A model generated the notes under the pieces. The model was not told where the DNA came from and made no database searches. It was given only the letters and a program-made list of their open reading frames with translations. The translations under genes were made by a program, and so were the position numbers. Of a stretch of DNA of 64,000 bases, positions 1 through 8,084 are shown in pieces; the first letter of the stretch is position 1, and each line of letters starts with the position of its first letter. The DNA lies in contig NZ_CP072913.1 in the NCBI RefSeq assembly GCF_017968885.1, positions 3,580,001 through 3,644,000 of the forward strand, given 5' to 3'. This DNA is from Pseudomonas sp. Tri1 (GTDB taxonomy: Bacteria > Pseudomonadota > Gammaproteobacteria > Pseudomonadales > Pseudomonadaceae).

Positions 1-9
1 TCTTGCCGA

Positions 10-1884
10 CTAGTTCGCCCGCAGGATGGAAGCATCCTCACCGCGATACAGCGCCTCGACTTTCGCCGCCCGCCACTGCAACACCGCTCGCTGGTTGATC
101 GAGCCCTTGTCGGTGATTTCGCCGCGATCGATGGATGCCGGTTCATCGAGCAAGGCAATCCATTCCACACGGCTGGCGTTGCCGGTGGCTTCGCGGTTCA
201 GGCGCTGCAGCCAGCCGGCAAACCATTGACGTACTGGCTCGCTGGCAAGTACTTGGGTATCGCTGGCGTCCAAAGCCAGGCCTGACAAACGACGACATTC
301 GGCAAGCCGTGGAAACACCAGCGCGCCCAGGCACTCGCGATCCGGCGCGGTGATCACCAGGTCCTGGACGTAAGGCGTGCCTTCCAGCACCGCCCGATTA
401 CGCAACGGCCCGACACTGACGAACACGCCGGAAGACAATTTGAAATCCTCGGCAATCCGCCCGTCGAACATCAGCCCCAGTTGCGGGTTGCCGGGATCGG
501 CCAGCTTGATCGCATCCCCCGAACAGTAGAAACCGTCCTCGTCGAACACCTCGGCGGTCTGCTGCGGTGAGCGCCAGTAGCCGGGCATGATGTGCGGCCC
601 GCGGAAGCGTCCTTCGAACTTGCCGTCCACCGGCACCAGTCGAACTTCGCAACCCGGTGCTGGCAGGCCGATGTAGCCGGCCATGGACAGCGGTCCGGTG
701 GTGAAGGTGCAGGATGGCGCCGCCTCGGTCATGCCAAGGCCGGCCATCATGCGGATTCGCTCACCACAATGTTGCTCAGCCACTTTGTCGAGTCGATCCC
801 AAGTGCTTTGGGACAGGCCCGCCGCGGCAAAGAAGAACAGGCTGATGCGCTTGAAAAAACGCTCGCGCAGTTCGCCGTCCTGCTCCAGGGCGCTGACCAG
901 CTCTTCCCAGCCCTTGGGCACGGTCAGGTACGCGGTAGGCGAAATCTCCTTGAGGTTGCGCAAGGTTTCGGTGAAGCCCTGGGCCGTGGGTTTGCCGTCG
1001 TCCAGGTAGAACGTGCCGCCGTTGTACAACACGATGCCCACGTTATGGCTGCCACCGAAGGTGTGGTTCCAGGGCAACCAGTCCACCAGCACCGGCGGCT
1101 CTTCGCCGAATACCGGAAAGGTTTGCAGGAGCATTTGCTGATTGGCACAGAGCATGCGCTGGGTGGTGATTACCGCCTTCGGCAGCTTGGTCGAACCGGA
1201 CGTGAAGAGAAACTTGGCGATGCTGTCCGGCCCGGTGGCGGCAAAGGCGCGCTCGGCCTCGACGCCGCCGGGCTGTGCCAGCAGGCTGGTGAAGCCGGTC
1301 CTGTGCCGGCCCGGTATCTCGCCGCGCACCGTGACCAGCGGAACATCCACCGGCAATACTGCATTGATTGCTCGCTCGAACGGTGCCGCCTCACTGACAA
1401 ACACCAGCCCCGGCTGCAACAGGTCGCAGACGTGCCGCAGCTTGGCGAAATCCTGGGACAGCAATGAATAGGCTGGCGACACCGGGCAATAGGGAATGCC
1501 TGCGTACATTGCGCCGAGGGCCATTTGCAGGTGTTCGATGTCATTGCCTGAGAGCAGCGCCAGCGGTTTTTCGGCCGACAAGCCGTAGCTCAGCAAACTC
1601 TGGGCGATAGCCCGCACACTGTCGAGCATCTGCGCATAGCTGACACGACGCCAGTCACCACTCGCGTCACGCGCCGCGATAAACGTGTGCTGCGGGCGCA
1701 CCTCGGCCCAGTGCACCAAGCGATCGAGCAAACGCGTCGGCAACGGCGCCAGGGGCTCCAGGGAGCGCATATGCAAAATGCCGCGTTCTTCTGTGACTTC
1801 AACGGCAGGATGACCAATCGACACCTGGCGATACTGCCCAGGGCCGGGTCGGGAGGACGATCTGAACTCGGGACTCACGTACAT
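10..1884 (-). CDS. fcs: Feruloyl-CoA synthetase
   Basis: ATP-dependent CoA ligase that activates ferulate, p-coumarate or caffeate to the CoA thioester, the first step of hydroxycinnamate catabolism. Adenylate-forming signatures are visible: the P-loop TSGSTKLPK near residues 228-236, GMTEAAP in the middle, and YCSGD with DGRIAEDFKLSSG toward the C-terminus. Length (about 624 aa) fits the fcs family rather than shorter 4-coumarate ligases. It is the last gene of ech-vdh-fcs. The frame opens at an ATG at 1914, but GGAGG lies just upstream of the ATG at 1884 (spacing very short) and is better spaced for a GTG at 1878, so the exact start is uncertain. Function is secure from the family plus operon context. 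Confidence 0.92.
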   Translation of the reverse strand: MYVSPEFRSSSRPGPGQYRQVSIGHPAVEVTEERGILHMRSLEPLAPLPTRLLDRLVHWAEVRPQHTFIAARDASGDWRRVSYAQMLDSVRAIAQSLLSYGLSAEKPLALLSGNDIEHLQMALGAMYAGIPYCPVSPAYSLLSQDFAKLRHVCDLLQPGLVFVSEAAPFERAINAVLPVDVPLVTVRGEIPGRHRTGFTSLLAQPGGVEAERAFAATGPDSIAKFLFTSGSTKLPKAVITTQRMLCANQQMLLQTFPVFGEEPPVLVDWLPWNHTFGGSHNVGIVLYNGGTFYLDDGKPTAQGFTETLRNLKEISPTAYLTVPKGWEELVSALEQDGELRERFFKRISLFFFAAAGLSQSTWDRLDKVAEQHCGERIRMMAGLGMTEAAPSCTFTTGPLSMAGYIGLPAPGCEVRLVPVDGKFEGRFRGPHIMPGYWRSPQQTAEVFDEDGFYCSGDAIKLADPGNPQLGLMFDGRIAEDFKLSSGVFVSVGPLRNRAVLEGTPYVQDLVITAPDRECLGALVFPRLAECRRLSGLALDASDTQVLASEPVRQWFAGWLQRLNREATGNASRVEWIALLDEPASIDRGEITDKGSINQRAVLQWRAAKVEALYRGEDASILRAN

Positions 1885-1956
1885 TTCCTCCACCAAGGCA
1901 TGCTCGGGTCGCATAAAGCGAGCGGAGCGTGGCAGCGTCTGGCTGCGGCCTTGTCA

Positions 1957-1964
1957 TTGTTATT
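1957..1964 (-). promoter_or_regulatory. CA (Hfq/Crc-type) motif in fcs leader
   Basis: Perfect AATAACAA on the minus strand, 43 nt upstream of the most distal ATG (1914) and about 70 nt from the preferred fcs start. It is further from a start codon than the other CA motifs here, so a role is less certain. Confidence 0.35.
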
Positions 1965-2018
1965 CTGGCCTGCACCCGGGCGGCTTTCGAGACCTGGCCG
2001 CCCGCGGCGCGACGGATT

Positions 2019-3467
2019 TCAGATCGGGTAATGCCGGGGGCCGTTCTGCAATGTCACCCAACGCAACTGGGTGAAATGCTCGATGGACGCCTTGCCGCCA
2101 AAGCTGCCGTAACCGCTGGACTTGACCCCACCGAAGGGCATCTGCGCCTCATCGTGCACGGTCGGGCCATTAATGTGGCAGATGCCCGATTCGACCCGCT
2201 GGGCCAGGGCCAGCGCACGGCTGGTATCGCGGCTGAAAATGGCCGCCGACAGGCCGAACTCGGAGTCATTGGCCAGGCGCAGCAACGCCTCGTCGCCATC
2301 GCCGCGCAGTACCACCGCCACCGGGCCGAAGGACTCTTCGCGATACAGACGCATGTCCGGGGTAACGCCATCGAGCAAGGTCGGTTGCAGGATGCTGCCC
2401 TCCAACTGCCCGCCCGCCACCAGGGTCGCGCCTTTGGCCAAGGCGTCGTCGATCAGCCCCTTGATGCGCTGACCGGCACTGACATCCACCAGCGAGCCGA
2501 GCACGGAGTCACCGGCTGTGGGATCGCCAGCGCGCAAGGTGGCGATCTTCGCGGTCAGCCGGGTGACGAAGGCATCGGCCACTCGCTTATCGACGATCAG
2601 TCGCTCGGTGGACATGCAGATCTGCCCCTGGTTGAAGTAAGCCCCGAAGGCCGCCGCTTGTACCGCAGCGTCCAGGTCGGCGTCGTCCAGCACCAACAAC
2701 GGTGCCTTGCCGCCAAGCTCCAGCAGGGCCGGCTTGAGATGGCGCGCCGACAGTTCACCGACGATGCGCCCGACATGGGTCGAACCGGTGAAATTGACAC
2801 GACGCACCGCCGGATTGGCGATCAAGCGTTCGACAATCGCCGGTGCGTCCACTGGCGCATTGCAGATGACATTGACCACGCCGTCGCCCAGCCCGGCGTC
2901 CTGCAATACCTGACCGATCAACCGGTGCACCGCTGGGCTTATTTCCGAAGCCTTGAGCACCACCGTATTGCCGCAGGCCAGGGGCATGGCGATAGCGCGG
3001 GTGGCGAGAATCACGGGCGCGTTCCAGGGTGCGATGCCCAGCACCACGCCACAGGGTTGACGCAAGGCCATGGCGAAATTGCCAGGCACGTCAGAGGGAA
3101 TGATTTCGCCGTTGATCTGGGTGGTCATGGAAGCGGCTTCACGCAGCATATTCGCCGCCAGATGTACGTTGAAACCGTACCAGTTGGCCATGGCGCCGGT
3201 TTCGCCAGCGGCCGCGATGAACTCGCCGCTGCGAGCCTGCAACTGCTCGGCGGCACGCAGCAGACGCGTGCGGCGTTCGTTGGGCGCCAGCGCGGCCCAG
3301 GTGGGAAACGCGGCTTGCGCGGCGGCCACGGCGGCGTCGGCATCTTCCAGCGTGGCAGCGGCCACGCGCGAGACCACTTCACCGGTCACCGGGTTGCAGC
3401 GCTCGAAGGTCCGGCCGTCACGGGCGGGGCACGACTGGCCACCGATCAACAGGGGCACGTCCAGCAT
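2019..3467 (-). CDS. vdh: Vanillin dehydrogenase (NAD-dependent aldehyde dehydrogenase)
   Basis: Aldehyde dehydrogenase superfamily protein of 482 aa, oxidising vanillin or 4-hydroxybenzaldehyde to the acids. Visible motifs are the PWNAPV nucleotide-site segment, the catalytic Glu in LELGGK followed by DDADLD, and the nucleophilic Cys in NQGQICMSTERL. It lies between ech and fcs on the same strand (108 bp after ech, about 130 bp before fcs), the arrangement known for Pseudomonas ferulate operons, which fixes substrate identity better than the sequence alone. A near CA motif (GACAATAA, one mismatch) lies next to the ribosome-binding site around 3475-3490. Confidence 0.93.
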   Translation of the reverse strand: MLDVPLLIGGQSCPARDGRTFERCNPVTGEVVSRVAAATLEDADAAVAAAQAAFPTWAALAPNERRTRLLRAAEQLQARSGEFIAAAGETGAMANWYGFNVHLAANMLREAASMTTQINGEIIPSDVPGNFAMALRQPCGVVLGIAPWNAPVILATRAIAMPLACGNTVVLKASEISPAVHRLIGQVLQDAGLGDGVVNVICNAPVDAPAIVERLIANPAVRRVNFTGSTHVGRIVGELSARHLKPALLELGGKAPLLVLDDADLDAAVQAAAFGAYFNQGQICMSTERLIVDKRVADAFVTRLTAKIATLRAGDPTAGDSVLGSLVDVSAGQRIKGLIDDALAKGATLVAGGQLEGSILQPTLLDGVTPDMRLYREESFGPVAVVLRGDGDEALLRLANDSEFGLSAAIFSRDTSRALALAQRVESGICHINGPTVHDEAQMPFGGVKSSGYGSFGGKASIEHFTQLRWVTLQNGPRHYPI

Positions 3468-3575
3468 GGTGATTCCTCTTTATTGTCTTTATCGGGAATG
3501 CATCGCAGCGGTGTAACAGTAGCGCCGGGGCGACGCAGCGAACAGCGGGATGCGGCCCCCTATTCGCCTGTCGAC

Positions 3576-4406
3576 TCAACGCTTATAGGTCTGCAAGCCA
3601 GGCTTGATGCTCTTGTCGTCCAGGAACTGCTTCATGCCCTGCTCGCGACCGCCTTCGGTGTCGAGCAGGCGCGACTGGTCGAGCTTGGCGTACAGGTAAT
3701 CCTCGTTCTGCTCCCAGGTCAGTTCGCGGCAGCGTTTGAAGCCATGCTTGGCCGCGCGCAGCACCACGGGGTTCTTCTCCAGCAGGTTGCGCGCCAGCTC
3801 CACAGTGACTTCGCGCAGTTGCGCCAGGGGCACACTTTCGTTGACCAGGCCCATCTCGGCAGCTTTCTGCCCGCCGAAGGTCTTGCCGGTCATGATGTAG
3901 TACAGCGACTGGCGATGGCCCACGGTGTCGGCCATGGCCTTGCTGACCAGATTGCCGGGCGGGATGCCCCAGTTGATTTCCGAAAGACCGAAGGTCGCCT
4001 CATCGGCGCAGATCGCCAGGTCGCACGCCACCAACGGGCTGAAACCGCCACCGAAGCACCAGCCATTGACCATGGCAATGGTCGGCTTGGCGTACATGCG
4101 CAGTAGTTTCCACTGCCATTGCGAGGCTTCGCGACGGATTTTCTCCTGGAGGATTTCCGGCCCGGCGTCCACCTCGCGGAAATATTCCTTGAGGTCCATG
4201 CCGGCGGTCCAGGCATCGCCCGCCCCGGTCAACACCAGCACGCCAGCGGCCGGATCCTGTTCCAGGGTCTCGAGCACATCGATCATCTCGCGGTTGAGGG
4301 TCGGGCTCATGGCGTTGCGTTTTTCCGGGCGATTGAGGGTCACCCAGGCAATGCCTTCCTCGATATCGACTTTGACCGTTTTCCAGCGACCTTCGTAATT
4401 GCTCAT
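3576..4406 (-). CDS. ech: p-Hydroxycinnamoyl-CoA hydratase/lyase (HCHL, enoyl-CoA hydratase/aldolase)
   Basis: Crotonase-fold enzyme of 276 aa that hydrates feruloyl-CoA and cleaves the product to vanillin plus acetyl-CoA. The segment GLSEINWGIPPGN carries the catalytic Glu known from the P. fluorescens HCHL structure. The YCFGGGFSP-like oxyanion region (NGWCFGGGFSPLVACD) is also present. The whole protein reads as a close relative of the characterised Pseudomonas enzyme. It is first in the operon, directly downstream of a promoter with a perfect -35 box overlapped by a palindrome (4444-4479). A perfect CA motif lies 14 nt upstream of its ATG. Confidence 0.95.
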   Translation of the reverse strand: MSNYEGRWKTVKVDIEEGIAWVTLNRPEKRNAMSPTLNREMIDVLETLEQDPAAGVLVLTGAGDAWTAGMDLKEYFREVDAGPEILQEKIRREASQWQWKLLRMYAKPTIAMVNGWCFGGGFSPLVACDLAICADEATFGLSEINWGIPPGNLVSKAMADTVGHRQSLYYIMTGKTFGGQKAAEMGLVNESVPLAQLREVTVELARNLLEKNPVVLRAAKHGFKRCRELTWEQNEDYLYAKLDQSRLLDTEGGREQGMKQFLDDKSIKPGLQTYKR

Positions 4407-4419
4407 GATGCGTGCTCTC

Positions 4420-4427
4420 TTGTTCTT
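4420..4427 (-). promoter_or_regulatory. CA (Hfq/Crc-type) motif before ech
   Basis: Perfect AAnAAnAA match (AAGAACAA on the minus strand) between promoter and start of ech. In Pseudomonas, Hfq with Crc binds such A-rich repeats near ribosome-binding sites and blocks translation when preferred carbon sources are present. Binding here is inferred. Confidence 0.55.
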
Positions 4428-4443
4428 GGCTGAAGATGATCAA

Positions 4444-4479
4444 AAACTAAACTGGAAAATTAGTTATGTCAATTAACTA
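4444..4479 (-). promoter_or_regulatory. ech-vdh-fcs promoter with overlapping MarR-type operator
   Basis: On the minus strand a perfect -35 TTGACA (4467-4472) is followed after 17 nt by TAGTTT (4444-4449) as a weak -10. A palindrome TAGTTA-N7-TAACTA (4461-4479) covers the -35 box exactly. Position and symmetry suggest the operator of the adjacent MarR repressor, which would be released by a hydroxycinnamoyl-CoA as for known FerR/FerC-type regulators. Confidence 0.7.
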
Positions 4480-4620
4480 TTAATCGATTTACCTGTGTTT
4501 TTTCAGGGGTTGGAGCAGAGCCCCTGATCAACGAATGTGCGATCGACCGTAGCCATCGCGTCACAACCTCGGCAAACTGGATAGCCTTGTTAATCACTCA
4601 CCTTGAGGATGCTCTCTTCG

Positions 4621-5109
4621 ATGGCCAAGTCTTCCAAGCTTGCCGAACCTACCGAGACCCTGGTGGACGGTACCGACGTGCAGGCGCCGCTGGACTCCGC
4701 GCTGGATGACCTGATCGGTTACGCCTTGCGCCGCGCCCAGCTGAAACTGTTCCAGAATCTGATCGGCCGGCTTGCGGTCCACGATTTGCGGCCCGCCCAA
4801 TTCTCAGCCCTGGCGATCATCGACCAGAACCCCGGCCTGATGCAGGCCGACCTGGCCAAGGCGCTGACGATCGAACCACCGCAAGTGGTGCCGTTGCTCA
4901 ACAAACTGGAAAGCCGGGCCCTGGCGGTGCGCGTGCGGTGCAAGCCAGACAAGCGTTCCTATGGGATTTTCCTGAGCAAGACCGGTGAAACCCTGCTCAA
5001 GGAACTCAAGCAGATCGCCGCACAGAGTGACCTGGATTCCACTGCCGCTCTCTCAGGAACTGAACGCGAGGAGTTGCTACGGTTGCTGAAGAAGGTGTAC
5101 CAGCAATAA
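4621..5109 (+). CDS. MarR-family regulator of hydroxycinnamate catabolism (FerR-like)
   Basis: Winged-helix repressor of about 162 aa. The recognition region (LTIEPPQVVPLLNKLESRALAV) and the wing with the typical D-x-R pattern (PDKRSYGIFLSKTGE) are clear. It is divergent from ech and shares an intergenic region containing the TAGTTA-N7-TAACTA palindrome. Start codon choice is open: an ATG at 4621 preceded by GAGG 12 nt away, an ATG at 4609 and a TTG at 4603 are all in frame; I favour 4621 (MAKSSK). Family members linked to fcs/ech are repressors relieved by the CoA thioester. That role is inferred from position. Confidence 0.85.
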   Translation: MAKSSKLAEPTETLVDGTDVQAPLDSALDDLIGYALRRAQLKLFQNLIGRLAVHDLRPAQFSALAIIDQNPGLMQADLAKALTIEPPQVVPLLNKLESRALAVRVRCKPDKRSYGIFLSKTGETLLKELKQIAAQSDLDSTAALSGTEREELLRLLKKVYQQ

Positions 5110-5125
5110 GGCCAGCGCTCGCCCC

Positions 5126-5155
5126 TGTGGCGAGGGAGCTTGCTCCCTCGCCACA
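5126..5155. repeat. REP-type palindrome between convergent genes
   Basis: Perfect hairpin with 14-bp arms beginning TGTGGCGAGGGAGC, loop TT, between the marR-like gene and oprD, which converge here. It may act as a bidirectional terminator. Confidence 0.8.
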
Positions 5156-5180
5156 AAGCTCTGCGTTGCACCTCAGTGGA

Positions 5181-6488
5181 TCACCAGATCGGCACGCTGT
5201 AGGTCACCAGGAACCGGGTCTGGTTCTCGTCGCGAAACGCCGCCGTACCTGGGAAGTCATTGCGATAGATCGATTTGCGCGCCAGCAACCCGACATTTTT
5301 CAACGGGCCACTCTGGATCACGTACCCCAGCTCCATCTGGAACTCGCGCTCCTTGCGATCCTCGGCATTGAGCGCCGCCAGCTCAATGTGATCGCCACGC
5401 ACATAACGCAGACGAGTCCTCAGCCCCGGTACACCCACTGCGGCGAAGTCATAGTCATGGATCACCTGCCAGGTGCGCTCCTTGGCATTGAGGAAATCCG
5501 AGCTCATGGTCATTTCGCTCAAGCCCATCAACTCGGTGCCGGACACATAAGGGGTGGCCGTATCACCGCTGGAATGCATGTAGCCCAAGCTCACGCGATG
5601 CCCACCCAAACGATAGCCGACCAGCGCCGAAACATTGCGGTTATCCACCTTGCCGGCCTTGGCAGCGCCGTCCTCGTCACTGAAAAAGCTGCGCAGGTCG
5701 GTGGTCAACACACCGTCGCCCAAGGGCAAGTTGTGCAGCAACGCCAGGGTGTCCTGCTGGTACAAGTCCGCCACTTCAGCGTGGTAGGCCCGCAGGCTCA
5801 GGTCTTTGTTGACCTGGTAGTCGCCCCCCACATACGCCATATGCGAAGAGGTCGCTGCACCGTTGAACCGACGGTTGGGCGAGGCGATGCTCATCGGTTG
5901 GTAGTCGGTGGAGTCGCGACGGTTGATGCGGTCGATGTACCCCGTGTTCAACGTCAATCCGTCGATGTCCTTGGAGCTCAGTGTCGTGCCGCGAAAGGTT
6001 TGCGGCAACAATCGTGACGGGCTGGCAAAGGCGAACGGCAGGAAGATCGAAACGTCGCCGGTCTTCACCGTGGTCTGGCCGAAACGCAGCTTGCCGGTCA
6101 AGGCCAGGCGCGAATACTCATCGGCGGCACGCTTGTCGCTGCTGGACACCGGCAACAATTCAGTACCACTGCGATCCGGCGACGAATCCAGCTTGATCCC
6201 CACCAACCCTCGGGCGTCCAGGCCAAACCCGAGCGTGCCCGGCGTAAACCCAGACTCCATGTTCAGAATCACCCCCTGGGCCCATTCCCGGGCCGCGGTC
6301 TTGGCGCCATCGTCCTTGTAGTCGCGATCCATGTAGTAATTGCGCAGGGTCAGGGTACCGTGGCTATCGTCGATGAACCCCTCTGCCCATAAAGCGCCGG
6401 AACCCAGGCTCAGCCCGAGACAGGCCAACAGTTGAACGAGAGGTGAAACAGGGAGCGCCGCAAAGGCGTGCCGGGCAAGGTTTGGCAT
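5181..6488 (-). CDS. OprD-family outer-membrane porin
   Basis: Outer-membrane specific porin of about 435 aa. The frame extends further upstream, but the start MPNLARHAF at 6488 gives a proper signal peptide (hydrophobic stretch ending at LWAEG) and the upstream extension merely translates the A-rich leader as a run of Asn. Family hallmarks are FIDDSHGTLTLRNYYMDRDY just after the signal, TRLRYVRGDH near the C-terminus and a beta-strand terminus ending in Trp. Position beside the ferulate genes and an aromatic-acid importer suggests uptake of hydroxycinnamates or related aromatic acids (OpdK-like role). The exact substrate cannot be read from the sequence. Confidence 0.88.
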   Translation of the reverse strand: MPNLARHAFAALPVSPLVQLLACLGLSLGSGALWAEGFIDDSHGTLTLRNYYMDRDYKDDGAKTAAREWAQGVILNMESGFTPGTLGFGLDARGLVGIKLDSSPDRSGTELLPVSSSDKRAADEYSRLALTGKLRFGQTTVKTGDVSIFLPFAFASPSRLLPQTFRGTTLSSKDIDGLTLNTGYIDRINRRDSTDYQPMSIASPNRRFNGAATSSHMAYVGGDYQVNKDLSLRAYHAEVADLYQQDTLALLHNLPLGDGVLTTDLRSFFSDEDGAAKAGKVDNRNVSALVGYRLGGHRVSLGYMHSSGDTATPYVSGTELMGLSEMTMSSDFLNAKERTWQVIHDYDFAAVGVPGLRTRLRYVRGDHIELAALNAEDRKEREFQMELGYVIQSGPLKNVGLLARKSIYRNDFPGTAAFRDENQTRFLVTYSVPIW

Positions 6489-6500
6489 GTGTGATGTCCA

Positions 6501-6518
6501 ATTATTGTTGTTGTTTTT
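6501..6518 (-). promoter_or_regulatory. Extended CA motif in oprD leader
   Basis: Minus-strand run containing overlapping AACAACAA and AACAATAA, 13-30 nt upstream of the oprD ATG. The longest A-rich repeat of this type in the window. Confidence 0.65.
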
Positions 6519-6720
6519 GATCGACCTCAACACCTGGAGCGTTGGGCTCTGCGCCAAGAGAATGGAAAGGTCCCAACGCCTTCGTCAATCCAACATGACC
6601 GATAATCGAACATTAATATCATTAACTAATTTATCAATAAAACCTCCATCTACTCTCAAGCAGCTGATTTTTATCGCGATATTTGGGTAATCAGCTTACC
6701 GTCCGGCGCGATTCATTTTT

Positions 6721-6739
6721 TAGTTAGGTTTGTTAATCT
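6721..6739. promoter_or_regulatory. Candidate second MarR operator
   Basis: TAGTTA-N7-TAATCT, same spacing and an identical left half compared with the palindrome over the ech promoter. It lies 64-82 nt upstream of the MFS ATG, so the same MarR protein may control the importer. Confidence 0.45.
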
Positions 6740-6783
6740 TAAATACACCTGTCGGATTTCCCGAGCTGGTAGCCCCTGACAAA

Positions 6784-6791
6784 AACAATAA
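6784..6791 (+). promoter_or_regulatory. CA motif overlapping the MFS ribosome-binding site
   Basis: Perfect AACAATAA directly abutting the Shine-Dalgarno AGAGGA of the gene starting at 6803. Confidence 0.65.
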
Positions 6792-6802
6792 GAGGATTTG
6801 CC

Positions 6803-8014
6803 ATGAACCGTCCGGCGCGTCGTGCGACGCTGACCATCGCCTTGTGTTTTATCGTTGCGCTGATCGAGGGTTTCGACCTGCAATCGGCCGGCACTGCTGC
6901 CGCCGGTCTACGGCAGACGTTTGCCCTGGACCCGAAGATGATGGGTTGGGTATTCAGCGCCGGGATCATCGGGCTGCTGCCGGGTGCATTCTTTGGAGGC
7001 TGGATCGCTGATCGGATCGGCCGCAAGAAAATTCTCATCGCCGCCGTCCTGCTGTTCGGCGTGTTCTCCCTCAGCACCGCGTATGTCGAACACTTCTCCA
7101 GCCTGCTGCTGGTGCGCTTCATGACCGGCCTGGGCCTTGGTGCTGCCCTGCCCAACCTCATCGCCCTGTGTGCCGAAGCCGTGGGTGAGCAACGACGCGG
7201 CACGGCCATCAGCGTGATGTACGCGGGCGTCCCGTTGGGTGGTGCACTGGCGGCGGTGGTTGCCATGTTGTTTGGCGAGCACTGGCAAATGACTTTTTTC
7301 ATCGGTGGGCTGGCACCGTTGCTGGTGGTGCCGCTGATGTTGCTCTGGCTCCCTGAATCCAGCGCCTTTCGCCAGGCTCAACATGTCAGCGCCGCGGCTC
7401 GCAGCTCAACCGGCCAGGCGCTGTTCGGCGATGGCCGGGGGCGTACCACCCTGGCGCTCTGGCTGAGCTACTTCTTTACCCTGACGGTGATGTACATGCT
7501 GCTCAACTGGCTGCCGTCGTTACTCCTCGAACAAGGCTTCAGCAAACCCCAGGCCGGTCTGGTGCAGATGCTGTTCAACATCGGCGGCACCCTGGGTTCG
7601 TTGCTCGGCGGCCTGTTACTGGACCGTTGCAATGGCATCAAGGTGGTGCTGTTCGTCTATGCCGGATTGCTCAGCGCCCTGGCCGGGGTCGGGCTGTCGG
7701 TCGGTATCGTGCCGATGGGCATCGCAGGGTTCGCTGCCGGGTTGTTTGTCATGGCCGCGCAACTGGTGCTCTACGCCTTGGCCCCGCCCTCCTATCCTAC
7801 GGCTGTGCGGGCGACAGGGGTCGGTGCAGCCGTGGCCATCGGACGCCTGGGGTCGGTCGCCGGACCATTGGCCGCCGGCCAAATCCTGGCGGCCGGCGCG
7901 GGAACCACCGGTGTGCTGTTGGCGACGTCTCCAGGGCTGTTGATTGCTGCCGTGGCGGCGATCAGTGTGATGGCCCGTGCGGTGGTGGTGGGTGAAGCAC
8001 AAGGGGTGCGCTAA
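6803..8014 (+). CDS. MFS aromatic acid:H+ symporter (AAHS-like)
   Basis: Inner-membrane carrier of 403 aa with about 12 hydrophobic segments. The loop 2-3 signature GGWIADRIGRKK and the segment RFMTGLGLGAALPN are typical of the major facilitator superfamily. The N-terminus ALIEGFDLQSAGTAA matches the aromatic acid/H+ symporter group (MhpT/PcaK-like). It is divergent from the OprD porin and within the hydroxycinnamate locus, so ferulate or coumarate import is the likely role. A CA motif overlaps its ribosome-binding site. Substrate is inferred from context only. Confidence 0.85.
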   Translation: MNRPARRATLTIALCFIVALIEGFDLQSAGTAAAGLRQTFALDPKMMGWVFSAGIIGLLPGAFFGGWIADRIGRKKILIAAVLLFGVFSLSTAYVEHFSSLLLVRFMTGLGLGAALPNLIALCAEAVGEQRRGTAISVMYAGVPLGGALAAVVAMLFGEHWQMTFFIGGLAPLLVVPLMLLWLPESSAFRQAQHVSAAARSSTGQALFGDGRGRTTLALWLSYFFTLTVMYMLLNWLPSLLLEQGFSKPQAGLVQMLFNIGGTLGSLLGGLLLDRCNGIKVVLFVYAGLLSALAGVGLSVGIVPMGIAGFAAGLFVMAAQLVLYALAPPSYPTAVRATGVGAAVAIGRLGSVAGPLAAGQILAAGAGTTGVLLATSPGLLIAAVAAISVMARAVVVGEAQGVR

Positions 8015-8030
8015 CCCTCTGCAACCCACT

Positions 8031-8067
8031 CCTTGTGGCGAGGGAGCAAGCCTCCTTCGCCACAAGG
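8031..8067. repeat. REP-type hairpin between convergent genes
   Basis: Imperfect hairpin with CCTTGTGGCG / CGCCACAAGG outer arms, between the convergent MFS and SphA-like genes. Likely terminator function. Confidence 0.75.
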
Positions 8068-8084
8068 ATGTCCACCGGGGACCA

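Larger units (their letters stand above)
6519..6802. other. AT-rich divergent control region oprD / MFS
   Basis: Together with the CA leader, the roughly 310-bp stretch between the two divergent genes holds no ORF. It is AT-rich, contains a TAGTTA-N7-TAATCT element (6721-6739) resembling the ech operator, and another TAACTA half-site at 6623-6628. Promoters for both flanking genes probably lie here but I could not assign boxes with confidence. Confidence 0.6.

Noticed and set aside
1929..4106. 725-codon plus-strand frame antisense to vdh and ech
   Set aside because: It is a GC-rich shadow of two well-supported minus-strand enzymes and its translation has no recognisable domain.
4603..4620. 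TTG (4603) or ATG (4609) as start of the MarR gene
   Set aside because: Both place the only Shine-Dalgarno-like sequence (GAGG) on top of or against the start codon; ATG 4621 is more credible though not certain.
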